From Chroococcus sp. FPU101 (GTDB lineage: Bacteria; Cyanobacteriota; Cyanobacteriia; Cyanobacteriales; Microcystaceae), in the NCBI RefSeq assembly GCF_017312365.1, contig NZ_BLJI01000019.1, positions 25,336 to 89,335 on the forward strand: a DNA stretch of 64,000 nt, in the 5' to 3' direction. This document shows positions 1-9,419 of this stretch, in pieces (the first letter of the stretch is position 1; every line of letters begins with the position of its first letter). The position numbers were made by a program, and so were the translations under genes. Under the pieces are notes generated by a model. It had not been told where the DNA came from and searched no databases. It saw only the letters and a list, made by a program, of their open reading frames with translations.

Positions 1-1329
1 TATTTCTAAACCCTGTAAAGGATCATCAATGCCACGCCCAAAAAGTTCGAGTTTTTGCGGCTGGAATGGAGGTACATTTTGATTTAAAGAAAAAATAGCC
101 TCTAAGCGAGATTGAATTTTCTCCATTGTTTCTGCTTTTCTGCGAGAGCGATATTTAGTCAACTGACGCAACTGAAGAATCAGGGCATGGAGATTTACCA
201 CTGTACTACCATCAAACATACTGATGATGGAGTTATCGCGTAAAACTTTTTGAAAAATACCTGCTTCGTGTTCTTCTCGCATATAAAAGCGAGATCCCAA
301 AACCACATAAACATTATTAATCATGGTTTCGAGTTGAGTTGTGACGAAATATTTCACCACCGAAGCCCAGACGCTAAATTGTTCGGGAATGATATGGAAC
401 CCTCTAGCAGAACCGATCGTCTCACAATCACAAATTAGGATATCTAAAAACGCATCAACTAACGTTTTACGAGGTTGGGGCAGTTCCACCACCGTTTTAT
501 TATAGACAATACGCTTAGTGGCAAATCCTAGCGTTGTTCTAAGGGCGGTATCAGCAGCACCATGAGAAAACGTTGCACAGAGCATCCGCGTAATTTGGAA
601 GCCTTTAAGAGCGAATTCTAAGCCATCTCCTTCTTCTTTAATGCGATGGGAGTCAGGAACAAAGCACTCTTTAAAGCCAATGCCACTCATATCCGAACCG
701 CGAATCCCGTGAGTTAGAATCTTCGGTAAGTTATAGTATTGATTCGGATCTAGTTCACGCTTATCTACCATAAACAGCGTTAAACATTTTGGCCCACCAT
801 TGGGATCAGTTTTCGCCAAAATATAACTTACTCCAGAGATTGTAGCGCGGTTAATCGGCCATTTTTCCCCATTGAGAATATATCCCCCTGGAACTTTTCT
901 GGCGGTGAGGTCGCCTCCTACTAAATCACTTCCGTGAGCGCGTTCTGAATAGCCTAAACACATCGCCCCGTTTTCGTTTTTGATGTAGTGAGCGAGTTTT
1001 TGCTTTTGTTCCTCGGTTCCAGCCATCCAAGTAATAAATGACCAAAAAAGAGTAGTGAAGCTAATTCCAATGGTTTGATCTCGACGACTGAGAACCCGAA
1101 CGAAAGCGACAAACTCTTCAAAGGAGGTAAATTCACCGCTACAGTCAGCAGGGACGTAGTAATGTTGTAGTTTCCAATTGTAGAGCCAGTTTAGTTCTTG
1201 TTCTGGAAATGCCTCTTGTTCATCTAGTTCGACAACCCGTTTGTATGACATCACACTATCGGGGTTGAGAGGATCTCCTAAATCTTTTTCGAGTGCTTCG
1301 GCAATCCAATATTGCTTGAGCTTGTGCAT
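1..1329 (-). CDS. Acyl-CoA dehydrogenase family protein (C-terminus cut by window edge)
   Basis: The reading frame opens with ATG at 1329 and runs 443 codons without a stop to base 1, so the C-terminus lies outside the window. It looks like a flavin-dependent acyl-CoA (or acyl-carrier-protein) dehydrogenase. The middle-domain FAD/substrate motif appears as YSERAHGSDL followed by NGEKWPINRA, then RGSDMSGIGF, and a C-terminal helical domain containing ITRMLCATFSHG. The N-terminus (MHKLKQYWIAEALEKDLGDP) has no signal peptide. Most cyanobacteria lack a classical beta-oxidation cycle. Such dehydrogenases often sit beside fatty-acyl-AMP ligases, carrier proteins or polyketide synthases, so a role in a specialised lipid pathway is possible, but the partners would lie left of the window. 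Family assignment is firm; the substrate is unknown. Confidence 0.85.
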   Translation of the reverse strand, partial: MHKLKQYWIAEALEKDLGDPLNPDSVMSYKRVVELDEQEAFPEQELNWLYNWKLQHYYVPADCSGEFTSFEEFVAFVRVLSRRDQTIGISFTTLFWSFITWMAGTEEQKQKLAHYIKNENGAMCLGYSERAHGSDLVGGDLTARKVPGGYILNGEKWPINRATISGVSYILAKTDPNGGPKCLTLFMVDKRELDPNQYYNLPKILTHGIRGSDMSGIGFKECFVPDSHRIKEEGDGLEFALKGFQITRMLCATFSHGAADTALRTTLGFATKRIVYNKTVVELPQPRKTLVDAFLDILICDCETIGSARGFHIIPEQFSVWASVVKYFVTTQLETMINNVYVVLGSRFYMREEHEAGIFQKVLRDNSIISMFDGSTVVNLHALILQLRQLTKYRSRRKAETMEKIQSRLEAIFSLNQNVPPFQPQKLELFGRGIDDPLQGLEI

Positions 1330-1565
1330 AAACCCTCATCGGTTAGATCAACTTTTTTTGTAACTATCTTCAACACAATCACAAAGCAAAAGGCTCGATA
1401 GTTTACAAAAATTAGCATACATTCTAGCTACATTTATTCAAAGGCGCAAGCGGAACATTAACGATTTTGATTGATTATTATTAGATTTCCCAAGGTAAAG
1501 GTCTTTCTTTGACAAAAAAATTAAAAGTGTCGAAAATACGCGATAACCCGTAGTTAAAATCTATC

Positions 1566-2696
1566 TTACTTTAATTGAGAATAGACAAAATTCGTAAAAC
1601 TACCCTCATTGAGTTTGTGCCAAGCATAAATTCTAGTTCGGAACTGTTTCCACTCTTCATATACGGCTTTAAAATCGGCATCTTTGGCGGCAAACTCGTC
1701 ATAAATAGCAAAAGCGGCTTGCTCTGCTGCGGTTAAAATTTCTGGACTATAAGCACGGACTTGGGTTCCACTGGTTAAAAGTCGTTGTAGGGCTTCATTA
1801 TTACGAGAATCATAACGAGCTAACATGGTTGTATTCGCTTCAAAAGTGGCTGTATAAATCGCTTCTTGATATTGAGGGGGCAACTTTTTCCATTCATTCA
1901 AGTTAATTTGTAGCTCTAAAGTGGCTCCTGGTTCCCACCAGCCAGGATAATAATAATACTTAGCAACTCTATTTAGTCCTAGTTTTTCATCATCATAAGG
2001 CCCAACCCATTCAGCAGCATCAATAGCACCTGTTTGCAAGGCCTGAAAAATCTCGCCACCAGGTAAACTTTGGACGGTTACGCCTAGTTTTGACATGACT
2101 TGCCCCCCTAAGCCTGGAATCCGCATTTTTAAGCCCTTGAGGTCATTCACAGATGAAACTTCTTTACGAAACCATCCCCCCATCTGCGTTCCCGTATTAC
2201 CGCAAGGGAACTCAATCACATTAAATTTATTGGCGTAGATTTCCTGTAATCTCTTTAAACCGCCTCCCTCATACAACCACGCGTTCTGTTGTTGTGCGGT
2301 TAAGCCAAAGGGAACAGTTGTACCAAAAGCGAGAACAGGACTTTTACCAACATAGTAATAGGATGCAGTATGCCCACACTGTACTGCTCCTTGGGAAACG
2401 ACATTAAGAACTTCTAAGGCGGGGGCTATTTCTCCAGCAGCACGCGGCGTAATCTTAAATTTACCGTTCGTGAGGGCAGCAACCCGATCAGCTAAAACAG
2501 TTGCACCCCCAAAAATTGTATCGAGTGAAGGGGGCCAACTGGTCGCCATTTGCCATTGAATATTAGGTAAATTAGCAGTGTCTGCTGTTTGTCCTGTAGT
2601 TTGATTTTGAGCCGCTTGACATCCACCGACGATCGTAACTCCTGTAGCAGCCATCGCACTCCTTGAAAAAGCCCTCACCAACGCTCGACGTTTCAT
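1566..2696 (-). CDS. TRAP transporter solute-binding lipoprotein (DctP/TakP type)
   Basis: This 376-residue periplasmic receptor belongs to the TRAP transporter DctP family, closest in style to the TakP/2-oxo acid branch and to cyanobacterial glutamate-type TRAP receptors. It begins [14 protein letters not shown] and has a lipobox VGGC ending at Cys26, so it is probably a lipoprotein; the arginines near the start also give a weak Tat-like look. The family motif with the ligand-binding arginine is seen as [10 protein letters not shown], followed by [17 protein letters not shown]. It is divergent from the two membrane subunits at 2803-4769, with about 106 bp between them that must hold both promoters. 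The transported acid cannot be read from sequence. Confidence 0.9.
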   Translation of the reverse strand: MKRRALVRAFSRSAMAATGVTIVGGCQAAQNQTTGQTADTANLPNIQWQMATSWPPSLDTIFGGATVLADRVAALTNGKFKITPRAAGEIAPALEVLNVVSQGAVQCGHTASYYYVGKSPVLAFGTTVPFGLTAQQQNAWLYEGGGLKRLQEIYANKFNVIEFPCGNTGTQMGGWFRKEVSSVNDLKGLKMRIPGLGGQVMSKLGVTVQSLPGGEIFQALQTGAIDAAEWVGPYDDEKLGLNRVAKYYYYPGWWEPGATLELQINLNEWKKLPPQYQEAIYTATFEANTTMLARYDSRNNEALQRLLTSGTQVRAYSPEILTAAEQAAFAIYDEFAAKDADFKAVYEEWKQFRTRIYAWHKLNEGSFTNFVYSQLK

Positions 2697-2802
2697 ATGT
2701 TAAGTAACAGCACAGATTCACAATAAGATTTTTTCAGAATATCATGAGATGATCCTTCAAGAACGGTAGAATGGGGTATTTGCTTAATCTGTATTATGTG
2801 GT

Positions 2803-3426
2803 ATGCGCGACTCTCGAAGATTCCCTAAAATTCGTTCGCTGCTAAAATTATCGAATGCGATCGATACTTTTACTGATAAGTTAGAAGGGCTTTTGAATTG
2901 GCTTGTTTTATTAACGGTTGGTGTGGGTTTTTATAACGTTATTGCTCGCTATATTGGGCGTTTTATTGGTGTAACGTTATCTTCTAATGTTTTTATTGAG
3001 CTTCAATGGTATCTATTTTCGATTGTTTTTTTACTCGGCTTTGCTTATATCCTAAAACATGGCGAAAATGTACGAGTCGATTTTTTATATGCTAATTTTA
3101 CGGAAAAACAGCGATCGCTTATTGATTTTTTAGGAACAATTCTTTTTTTAATCCCGTTTTGTCTAATTGGAATTTGGGTCACTTTTAATCCCGTTTTACA
3201 ATCTTGGGGATATTTACCGAATGGAACCTGGGGAGATTGGGAAGTGTCTTCTGATGCTGATGGTTTACCCCGCGCACCGATTAAAACCATGCTTCCTATC
3301 GGTTTATTTTTGCTGCTGATTCAAAGCATTTCTCAAGCGATCAAATATCTTGCCGTCTTACTGGGCTATCAAACAGTTGCAGAACGGATTCGTCTTGAAA
3401 CTTCCGAAAACATTAACATCGAATAG
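2803..3426 (+). CDS. TRAP transporter small membrane subunit (DctQ type)
   Basis: This 207-residue protein has about four hydrophobic segments (near residues 35-55, 68-90, 105-128 and 162-185) and is the right size for the small DctQ-like subunit of a TRAP transporter. It includes the typical [19 protein letters not shown] segment and RVDFLY. It lies 8 bp upstream of the large subunit gene, so the two are almost certainly cotranscribed and form one inner-membrane complex driven by an ion gradient. The receptor gene is on the opposite strand just upstream. The region between residues 130 and 160 is a longer hydrophilic loop ([16 protein letters not shown]). The assignment rests on both context and topology. 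Confidence 0.88.
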   Translation: MRDSRRFPKIRSLLKLSNAIDTFTDKLEGLLNWLVLLTVGVGFYNVIARYIGRFIGVTLSSNVFIELQWYLFSIVFLLGFAYILKHGENVRVDFLYANFTEKQRSLIDFLGTILFLIPFCLIGIWVTFNPVLQSWGYLPNGTWGDWEVSSDADGLPRAPIKTMLPIGLFLLLIQSISQAIKYLAVLLGYQTVAERIRLETSENINIE

Positions 3427-3434
3427 AGGAAAAA

Positions 3435-4769
3435 ATGGGCTTTGAATGGCTGGCGATTTTAATGTTTGTAGGCTTTTTCATTATTTTAATGAGTGGCTAT
3501 CCCGTCGCTTTTTCGTTTGCAGGAACAGCGATCGTTTTTGGACTCATTGGTTTAATGGTAGGAGCTTTTGATCTAAATCGATTACTGTTGTTACCGAATA
3601 TTTGGTTCGGTACGATGTCTAATTTTACGCTCCTAGCAATTCCTTATTTTGTTTTTTTAGGAGCAGTTTTAGAAAAATCTGGATTAGCCGAAGAATTACT
3701 AGAAACCCTTGGTATTATATTAGGACGGTTACGGGGGGGACTTGCTTTAGCCGTTGTCATTGTGGGAACTCTGCTGGCTGCGACTACTGGTGTTGTTGCT
3801 GCTACTGTGATTGTAATGGGAATGCTGTCACTTCCTGTCATGTTGCGATATGGTTATGATAAGAAGTTGGCGGCGGGTGTTATTGTTGCTTCAGGTACCC
3901 TAGCCCAACTCATTCCCCCCAGTTTAGTTTTAGTAATTCTCAGTGATCAAATTGGGGTATCAGTCGGCGACTTATTTCTAGGGGCATTAATTCCTGGTTT
4001 GATGCTATCGGGTTCTTATTTGCTCTACATTGTCGGTTTAGCTGTGTTTAAACCTGAAATGGTTCCCGCATTACCCTCTGATTTAGTCAATCTTAAAAGA
4101 AAAGATTTAACACAAAAAATATTAAAAGCTGTTATTCCACCGATTTTATTAATATTTATCGTTCTCGGTAGTATTTTCTTTGGTTTAGCCACTCCCACTG
4201 AAGCGGGTGCTGTCGGTGCCGTCGGTGCTTGTCTACTGGCTTTTTTCAACAAACGTTTAACCCCTCAACTACTGCAAGATGCTGCCCATGCAACGGCTGT
4301 GATTACTGCTTTAGTTTTGATGATTTTGTTTTGTTCTTCTTTATTTGGCTTAGTATTTGATGCTTTGGGTGGAAAAACCTTAATTACTAGCTTGCTGACT
4401 GGTTTACCTGGGGGATATTTGGGCTTTATCATTGTTAGTAATATTGCGATTTTTCTGTTGGGTGTTTTTCTAGAATTTATCGAAATTTGTTTTATTGCAA
4501 TGCCTTTATTTGTTCCTGCAGCACAAGCATTAGGAATTGATATGGTATGGTTTGGCGTGGTAATGGCAATTAATTTACAAACGGCTTTTATTTCTCCTCC
4601 AGTAGGTTTTTCGTTGTTTTACCTGCAAAGTGTCGCCCCCAAAGAGATCAGTACATTAGAAATTCATAAAAGTGCGCTTCCGTTTATGGTGCTACAGTTT
4701 ATTGTGTTAGTCATTGTCATGATCTTTCCACAAACAGTACGCTGGTTAATCGATCTTTCTTCTGTTTAA
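3435..4769 (+). CDS. TRAP transporter large permease (DctM type)
   Basis: This 444-residue, strongly hydrophobic protein is the large channel subunit of a TRAP transporter (DctM/SiaM-like; about 11-12 membrane segments). Characteristic pieces are the [13 protein letters not shown] start region, the [12 protein letters not shown] segment seen as [15 protein letters not shown], and [15 protein letters not shown] ribosome-binding AGAGGA lies just before the ATG. It follows the small subunit by 8 bp. The protein translocates an organic acid, probably with sodium, using the receptor encoded divergently at 1566-2696. The family is secure; the substrate (a 2-oxo acid or glutamate, by analogy with known cyanobacterial TRAP systems) is inference. 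Confidence 0.93.
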   Translation: MGFEWLAILMFVGFFIILMSGYPVAFSFAGTAIVFGLIGLMVGAFDLNRLLLLPNIWFGTMSNFTLLAIPYFVFLGAVLEKSGLAEELLETLGIILGRLRGGLALAVVIVGTLLAATTGVVAATVIVMGMLSLPVMLRYGYDKKLAAGVIVASGTLAQLIPPSLVLVILSDQIGVSVGDLFLGALIPGLMLSGSYLLYIVGLAVFKPEMVPALPSDLVNLKRKDLTQKILKAVIPPILLIFIVLGSIFFGLATPTEAGAVGAVGACLLAFFNKRLTPQLLQDAAHATAVITALVLMILFCSSLFGLVFDALGGKTLITSLLTGLPGGYLGFIIVSNIAIFLLGVFLEFIEICFIAMPLFVPAAQALGIDMVWFGVVMAINLQTAFISPPVGFSLFYLQSVAPKEISTLEIHKSALPFMVLQFIVLVIVMIFPQTVRWLIDLSSV

Positions 4770-4878
4770 AAGGATCAAAACCCAGATTCATCAACTGTAA
4801 CCACTGATGACGATAGAAACTGCTAGGATCAAAAAAGATTAACCAATTCTCTACTAATCACAATTTAACTAAAGACGA

Positions 4879-5643
4879 ATGGGAAGCGATACGATTACCT
4901 TACTCTCAAAACGAGAAATTGAAAAAATGCGCCGCGCTGGAATACTTGCCGCGCAACTTTTAGATCATTTAGCCCCGATGGTTCAACCTGGTGTGAGTAC
5001 CCTAGAATTAAATGATGAGGCCGAACGCTGGACACAAGCACATGGGGCAAAAAGCGCGCCGTTAGGATATCATGGCTTTCCTAAGTCGATTTGTACAAGC
5101 GTTAATGAAGTGATTTGTCACGGTATCCCCAATGAAAAACAAATTTTACAAGATGGGGATATCATTAATATCGATGTGACACCGATTTTAGATGGTTATT
5201 ACGGTGATACTTCCAAAACTTTTTTTGTGGGTACTCCTTCCTCAACTGCGAAAAAGTTGGTAGAAGTGACAGAAGAATGCCTTAGACGGGGCATCGCAGC
5301 AGTTAAACCTAATGGTAAAATCGGCGATATTGGGGCAGCCATTCAGGAATACGCCGAAGCACAAGGTTTTTCAGTGGTACGAGATTTTGTCGGACATGGG
5401 ATTAGTAATATTTTTCATACTGCCCCACAAATTCCTCACTATGGAACAAAGGGAAAAGGAAAGCGTTTACGCCCAGGAATGGTCTTTACCATCGAACCGA
5501 TGATTAATGAGGGGACTTGGGAAGCAATGATTTTAGAGGATAAATGGACGGCCATTACTAAAGATGGTAAATTATCAGCACAATTTGAACATACTCTCGC
5601 TGTTACAGAAGATGGCGTAGAGATTCTAACTTTACCCGAATAA
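4879..5643 (+). CDS. map: Methionine aminopeptidase, type I
   Basis: This 254-residue cytosolic metalloprotease removes the initiator methionine from new proteins. All metal ligands of the pita-bread fold can be seen: Asp99 and Asp110 (IDVTPILDGYYGD), His173 (VGHGI), Glu206 (TIEPMI) and Glu237 (FEHTLAVTEDG), plus the substrate His81 in CHGIP. The length is that of a type I enzyme without the N-terminal zinc-finger extension. The stop codon is followed within a few bases by a palindromic repeat (5650-5666) and a heptad repeat block. No operon partner is obvious; the TRAP genes end about 110 bp upstream. Confidence 0.96.
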   Translation: MGSDTITLLSKREIEKMRRAGILAAQLLDHLAPMVQPGVSTLELNDEAERWTQAHGAKSAPLGYHGFPKSICTSVNEVICHGIPNEKQILQDGDIINIDVTPILDGYYGDTSKTFFVGTPSSTAKKLVEVTEECLRRGIAAVKPNGKIGDIGAAIQEYAEAQGFSVVRDFVGHGISNIFHTAPQIPHYGTKGKGKRLRPGMVFTIEPMINEGTWEAMILEDKWTAITKDGKLSAQFEHTLAVTEDGVEILTLPE

Positions 5644-5649
5644 AAAAAG

Positions 5650-5666
5650 GGTTTGGCGACCAAACC
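5650..5666. repeat. Dispersed palindrome, copy 1
   Basis: GGTTTGG, then CGA, then CCAAACC: a perfect 7-bp inverted repeat with a 3-base loop, starting 7 bp after the map stop codon. Related copies lie at 26405-26423, 54300-54318, 54331-54354 and 59101-59119. It may act as a weak terminator, but several copies overlap gene ends, which fits a small dispersed element. Confidence 0.7.
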
Positions 5667-5671
5667 TGTTA

Positions 5672-5751
5672 CAGTCATCAGTCCTTAGTTACCAGTAATC
5701 AGTATGAAAGTAGATTTGACTGTTTTACTAATTACTGTTTACTGATTCTTA
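5672..5751. repeat. Heptamer short tandem repeats (CAGTNAY type) in inverted arrangement
   Basis: Units read CAGTCAT, CAGTCCT, TAGTTAC, CAGTAAT and CAGTATG in phase from 5672, then the reverse-complement type of unit (ACTAATT ACTGTTT ACTGATT) up to about 5751. The period is exactly seven. This resembles the short tandemly repeated heptamers known from cyanobacteria. The right arm runs into the TAA stop codon of the DUF3727 gene (5749-5751), and the block fills the space between two convergent genes. Confidence 0.65.
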
Positions 5752-6339
5752 GTTTTCCTCCATTTCATCGAATAATAATTCCTCCAGAATGGTTTGCATT
5801 CGCTCGTCTTCTGGAGAAACGAGTTCAACATTTCCCGACGCGTCACATTTAGCGAGAAATAGAAGAGGATCGAGAGGGGTATAAATAGAGTACTTTTGTT
5901 CTTCAGAGTAGAAACTGGCTAGATCTTGTAACTCTTCGGGTTCAGAGGTGGGCTGTCCTTCTAAATCTATTTCTAAAGTTAGAATTTTATCTTCTTCTAG
6001 TGGTGGCAATTCTCCACTCACCGTTAGGGTATAGGCGGTATATTTTAAAATCAAGTTTTGTTCAGCTAAAACGGCTTTAGCATCAGCAAAAATCTTTTCT
6101 ATTTCTTCGTGATCTTCTATTAAAAAAGCGTCTGATATGTCTTCTTCTTCGCTGTCTTCATCATCCCACGCGAGGATAACAACGGGGATATCTACAGGCA
6201 TCAACAGAAGATACAAAAGATCGTCCGTTTCCTTAGAATTTTCGATATAGCATTCTAACGAGCGCCCATATTCATCCTTGAGAGTAACTTTTTCAACATC
6301 GTCTAGTTCATTATCTTGGTTGAATTGAGATGAGGACAT
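5749..6339 (-). CDS. DUF3727 domain protein
   Basis: This 196-residue acidic protein has no signal peptide or membrane segment. The pattern VTLKDEYGRSLECYIE, LYLLLMPVDIPVVIL, and a C-terminal YTPLDPLLFLAKCD matches the DUF3727 family of cyanobacteria and plastids. The N-terminal half resembles DUF1292-like beta domains. The C-terminus, DERMQTILEELLFDEMEEN, is very acidic. The biochemical function is not established to my knowledge. It lies about 45 bp downstream of surE on the same strand and may be cotranscribed with it. Its stop codon sits in a heptamer repeat. Confidence 0.75.
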   Translation of the reverse strand: MSSSQFNQDNELDDVEKVTLKDEYGRSLECYIENSKETDDLLYLLLMPVDIPVVILAWDDEDSEEEDISDAFLIEDHEEIEKIFADAKAVLAEQNLILKYTAYTLTVSGELPPLEEDKILTLEIDLEGQPTSEPEELQDLASFYSEEQKYSIYTPLDPLLFLAKCDASGNVELVSPEDERMQTILEELLFDEMEEN

Positions 6340-6384
6340 AGAATTCTAACTTAACAGTGATTGAATCAGATTATCATAATGTGG

Positions 6385-7209
6385 CTAAAGATTGGGAAAC
6401 CAACCTGCTTGATTCAGATATTCAAAACTTTGTACATCAGTCAGATTATATTGTAAAGGAGTAATACTAATATAATTTTCTCGAATCGCTTCAACATCAG
6501 TGAGAATATCAGGATTTAGATGAAGATGATCGGGTTGTTTTAAGTCTTCAATGGCTTCACCCACTAACCAGTAATAACATTTACCATGAGGATCGAAGCG
6601 TTTTTCAAAGGTTTCGACATAACGACGGATTCCTTGACGTGTTATCTTAATTCCTGCTATTTTTTCGGCGGGAATGGCGGGAATATTAATATTAAGTAAA
6701 GTCGCTTCAGGGAATGGAGAATCAGTTAATTTTGTCAAGAAATTTGTGACAAAATCAGCAGCCGTCTGAAAATGTCGATCGGTATAACTTGCTAAACTGA
6801 CAGCTACGCTAGGAATGCTATAAAATAAACCTTCCATTGCGGCTGAAACAGTACCCGAATAGAGAATATCTGTCCCTAAATTGGAACCGTGATTAATTCC
6901 TGCTAAGACAAAATCAGGACGATAATCTAAAACGGATTGGACACTTAAAGCAAATTTAACACAATCAGCAGGCGTTCCCGAACAAGACCAAGCGACAACA
7001 CTGGGATGAAAAATATCTTGTACTGTTTCGACGCGGATCGGTTGATGTAAGGTTAAACCATGACCTGTAGCAGATCTTTCTCGGTTGGGACAGACGATCG
7101 TAATTTGATGCCCTGCTTCTGCTAAAGTATTGGCTAAGGCGCGAATACCTAGGGCAAAAATACCATCATCATTACTGATGAGAAGTTTTAAGGGTTTCTC
7201 TTGGGACAT
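6385..7209 (-). CDS. surE: 5'/3'-nucleotidase SurE
   Basis: This 274-residue phosphatase hydrolyses nucleoside monophosphates, and in some species short polyphosphate, using a divalent metal. The signature LLISNDDG carries metal ligands Asp14 and Asp15, followed by RERSATGHG and [25 protein letters not shown], which contain the conserved Ser and Asn ligands. It is cytosolic and of normal family length. It precedes the DUF3727 gene on the same strand. The exporter ABC gene upstream is also on the minus strand, with roughly 60-110 bp between. Confidence 0.95.
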   Translation of the reverse strand: MSQEKPLKLLISNDDGIFALGIRALANTLAEAGHQITIVCPNRERSATGHGLTLHQPIRVETVQDIFHPSVVAWSCSGTPADCVKFALSVQSVLDYRPDFVLAGINHGSNLGTDILYSGTVSAAMEGLFYSIPSVAVSLASYTDRHFQTAADFVTNFLTKLTDSPFPEATLLNINIPAIPAEKIAGIKITRQGIRRYVETFEKRFDPHGKCYYWLVGEAIEDLKQPDHLHLNPDILTDVEAIRENYISITPLQYNLTDVQSFEYLNQAGWFPNL

Positions 7210-7318
7210 TCAAGATTGAGATTTGCTGAGGGTCTATACATCATTGATCATGACACATTTTTTAATAATTAATCTTGAAATTGTCTTGTATAAAACTGAG
7301 CATATTTACCATTATGTG

Positions 7319-8995
7319 CTAGTACTCCTCATGGGTTCCAGATTCAATAATTTGTCCTCCTTCAAGTACAAAAATTCGGTCAGCCCTGCGTACTGTTGCT
7401 AATCTATGGGCAATCACAAAAACCGTTCGCTCTTTCATGATCCGTTCTAAGGCTTCTTGTACTAAAGCTTCTGATTCTGAATCTAGAGCAGAAGTCGCCT
7501 CATCTAAAATTAGAATTCTTGGATTAGCTAAAATCGCCCTAGCAATCGCTAGTCTTTGTTTTTGTCCACCCGATAAATTAACGCCTCTTTCCCCTAAATA
7601 ACTGTAATAGCCTTGCGGTAATTCACTGATAAATTGATGGGCATTTGCAATTTTTGCCGCTTGTTCAATGTCTTTTATATCTATCTCTGTTTTACCAAAA
7701 GCAATATTATCTAAAATAGTTCCAGAGAAGATCACATTATCTTGCAAAACCATCGAAATTTGTTGTCTTAAACTTTTTAAAGTTACATTTTTGATATTAA
7801 AGCAATCGACGAAAATCTCGCCCGCAATGGGATTATAAAAGCGTGGTAATAGATTAACCAGTGTAGTTTTACCTGCACCAGAAGCACCGACTAAGGCAAT
7901 CATTTCACCAGGATATGCGATAAAATCAATGTTTTTTAAAACAGGTCGTTCTTCAGTATAGGCAAAACTCACCTGACGGTATTCTACTTTACCAGTCAGG
8001 GATGGTAAAGAGATCGCGTCTTTAGCTTCAGTAATTTTCGGTTGAATAGCGAGTAATTCAAAAAGACGATCGCTTGATGCTTGACCTTCTTTAAAAATAC
8101 TATAATCATTGGTTAGATGAGCAATGGGATCAAGTAACATCGCCACCGCAGCAATATAACTTAAAAAATTAATCCCTGTCAGGTTTCCGAGTGAGATTTG
8201 CCAACCTGCTAGAAGGAATAACACAACAATGCTCATTGCTTCAAGAAAACCCACAATAACAAACTGCAAAGCCTTAAATTTTTCGGCTTGATATTTAGCC
8301 CGTCGATTGGATTCAGATTCTTGTGAAAAACGTTGAGCATGATAATCTTCAGCCGCAAAAGCTTGTACTAAACGAATTCCGCTAAAAACTTCAATTAATA
8401 AAGCTGAAAGATTAGAAATTCTTTTTTGAGAACGTCGTGAAATTTCTAATAATTTTTCACCAAAAGCAGTAATAATAACCCCCATCAAGGGCGCAATGAT
8501 CAACGCACCGAGCGTCAGTTGCCAGTTGATAAAAAACATATAGCCCATGACCACAATTAGCTGTAAAGTCGAAGGTATAAAATCATGAAAAAACTTTCTA
8601 ACGACTTCACCAACTCGATCAACTTCTTCGGTAAGACGATAGGCAAGATCTCCTGTTTTATTGATTTCAAAATAATCAATACTTAGTTTTTGGACATGGC
8701 TATAGACGGCATTACGAAGATCTAATGTTATTTTTAGGGCTGCATAGGACATCATCGAATCTTGACCAAATTGAGCCACGCCACGAACTAAGAAAATAAT
8801 TGCTGACACCCCTGCAAGATATGCGATCGCACCAACATCGCCAGCACCAATATATTTAGCCATTCGTCCGACTAACCAGGCTAAAATCGGCCAAAAAATG
8901 GTAAATATAATTGTACAGACTAAAGCCAGACTAATTCTTTGAGTCTGCGGACGAATATAGGGAATTAGTTCCCAATAACTAGAACGAGTTTTCAC
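7319..8995 (-). CDS. ABC exporter (MsbA-like half transporter), 3' end frameshifted
   Basis: This is a half-size exporter with an N-terminal six-helix membrane domain (about residues 15-310) and a C-terminal ATPase. The ATPase has GASGAGKTT (Walker A), LSGGQ (signature), ILILDEATSAL (Walker B) and VIAHRLAT (H-loop). The start is GTG at 8995. It probably exports a lipid or hydrophobic compound. The frame stops at 7319-7321 right after GTHEEY. In the next frame the sequence continues as LAHNGKYAQFYTRQFQD and ends with TAA at 7269-7271, exactly the tail expected for this family. One missing base near 7323-7325 explains this, so the intact gene would be 7269-8995. Damage is mild, since the ATPase core is complete. 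Confidence 0.92.
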   Translation of the reverse strand: MKTRSSYWELIPYIRPQTQRISLALVCTIIFTIFWPILAWLVGRMAKYIGAGDVGAIAYLAGVSAIIFLVRGVAQFGQDSMMSYAALKITLDLRNAVYSHVQKLSIDYFEINKTGDLAYRLTEEVDRVGEVVRKFFHDFIPSTLQLIVVMGYMFFINWQLTLGALIIAPLMGVIITAFGEKLLEISRRSQKRISNLSALLIEVFSGIRLVQAFAAEDYHAQRFSQESESNRRAKYQAEKFKALQFVIVGFLEAMSIVVLFLLAGWQISLGNLTGINFLSYIAAVAMLLDPIAHLTNDYSIFKEGQASSDRLFELLAIQPKITEAKDAISLPSLTGKVEYRQVSFAYTEERPVLKNIDFIAYPGEMIALVGASGAGKTTLVNLLPRFYNPIAGEIFVDCFNIKNVTLKSLRQQISMVLQDNVIFSGTILDNIAFGKTEIDIKDIEQAAKIANAHQFISELPQGYYSYLGERGVNLSGGQKQRLAIARAILANPRILILDEATSALDSESEALVQEALERIMKERTVFVIAHRLATVRRADRIFVLEGGQIIESGTHEEY

Positions 8996-9220
8996 GCGTG
9001 GGTTAATGTAGATTCAAAAATATAGATTAAACTACAGTATATGTGGTCTGGGCGAATTTGCCAGAAAGATGTGCTGTCTAGATTTTTTGATTTTCTAAAG
9101 CGGTGGGAACGTTGATCGCTGTATACTGCCATTCGGTGTTAATTTTCTGCAATATTAGTACGGGTGAAAGTTTGATCGCGCTTGATCTTGTGGAAAATGT
9201 TATTACAATCAACTAGAGTT

Positions 9221-9400
9221 ATGAATGATCGATTTAGTTTTATTTTTAAAATCTTGATTTTTTCGGCTATTCTTTCCTATGGGGTCAAGTATGGAGGTCG
9301 CTTATTACCCCTTGAACCGAGTACAATTAATGCGTTGCTAGGAATTTCTGTTCCTCCTGCAATAATGGGTTTAGCTCTCTGGTGGCGTAAAAAAAGCTAA
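9221..9400 (+). CDS. Small two-helix membrane protein
   Basis: I do not recognise a named family. From ATG 9221 the protein is 59 residues (MNDRFSFIFKILIF...) with two hydrophobic segments, about residues 8-22 and 33-52, and a positively charged end WWRKKS. An in-frame TTG/ATG extension to 9182 exists, but it would add an uncharacteristic hydrophilic lead. It lies 19 bp before the AI-2E family gene, so the two may be cotranscribed. It is probably an inner-membrane or thylakoid-membrane protein. Confidence 0.5.
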   Translation: MNDRFSFIFKILIFSAILSYGVKYGGRLLPLEPSTINALLGISVPPAIMGLALWWRKKS

Positions 9401-9419
9401 TGGTTGCAGTATATCGTCT

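Noticed and set aside
250..438. Plus-strand open frame at the left edge
   Set aside because: It is antisense to the acyl-CoA dehydrogenase frame, which has clear family motifs.
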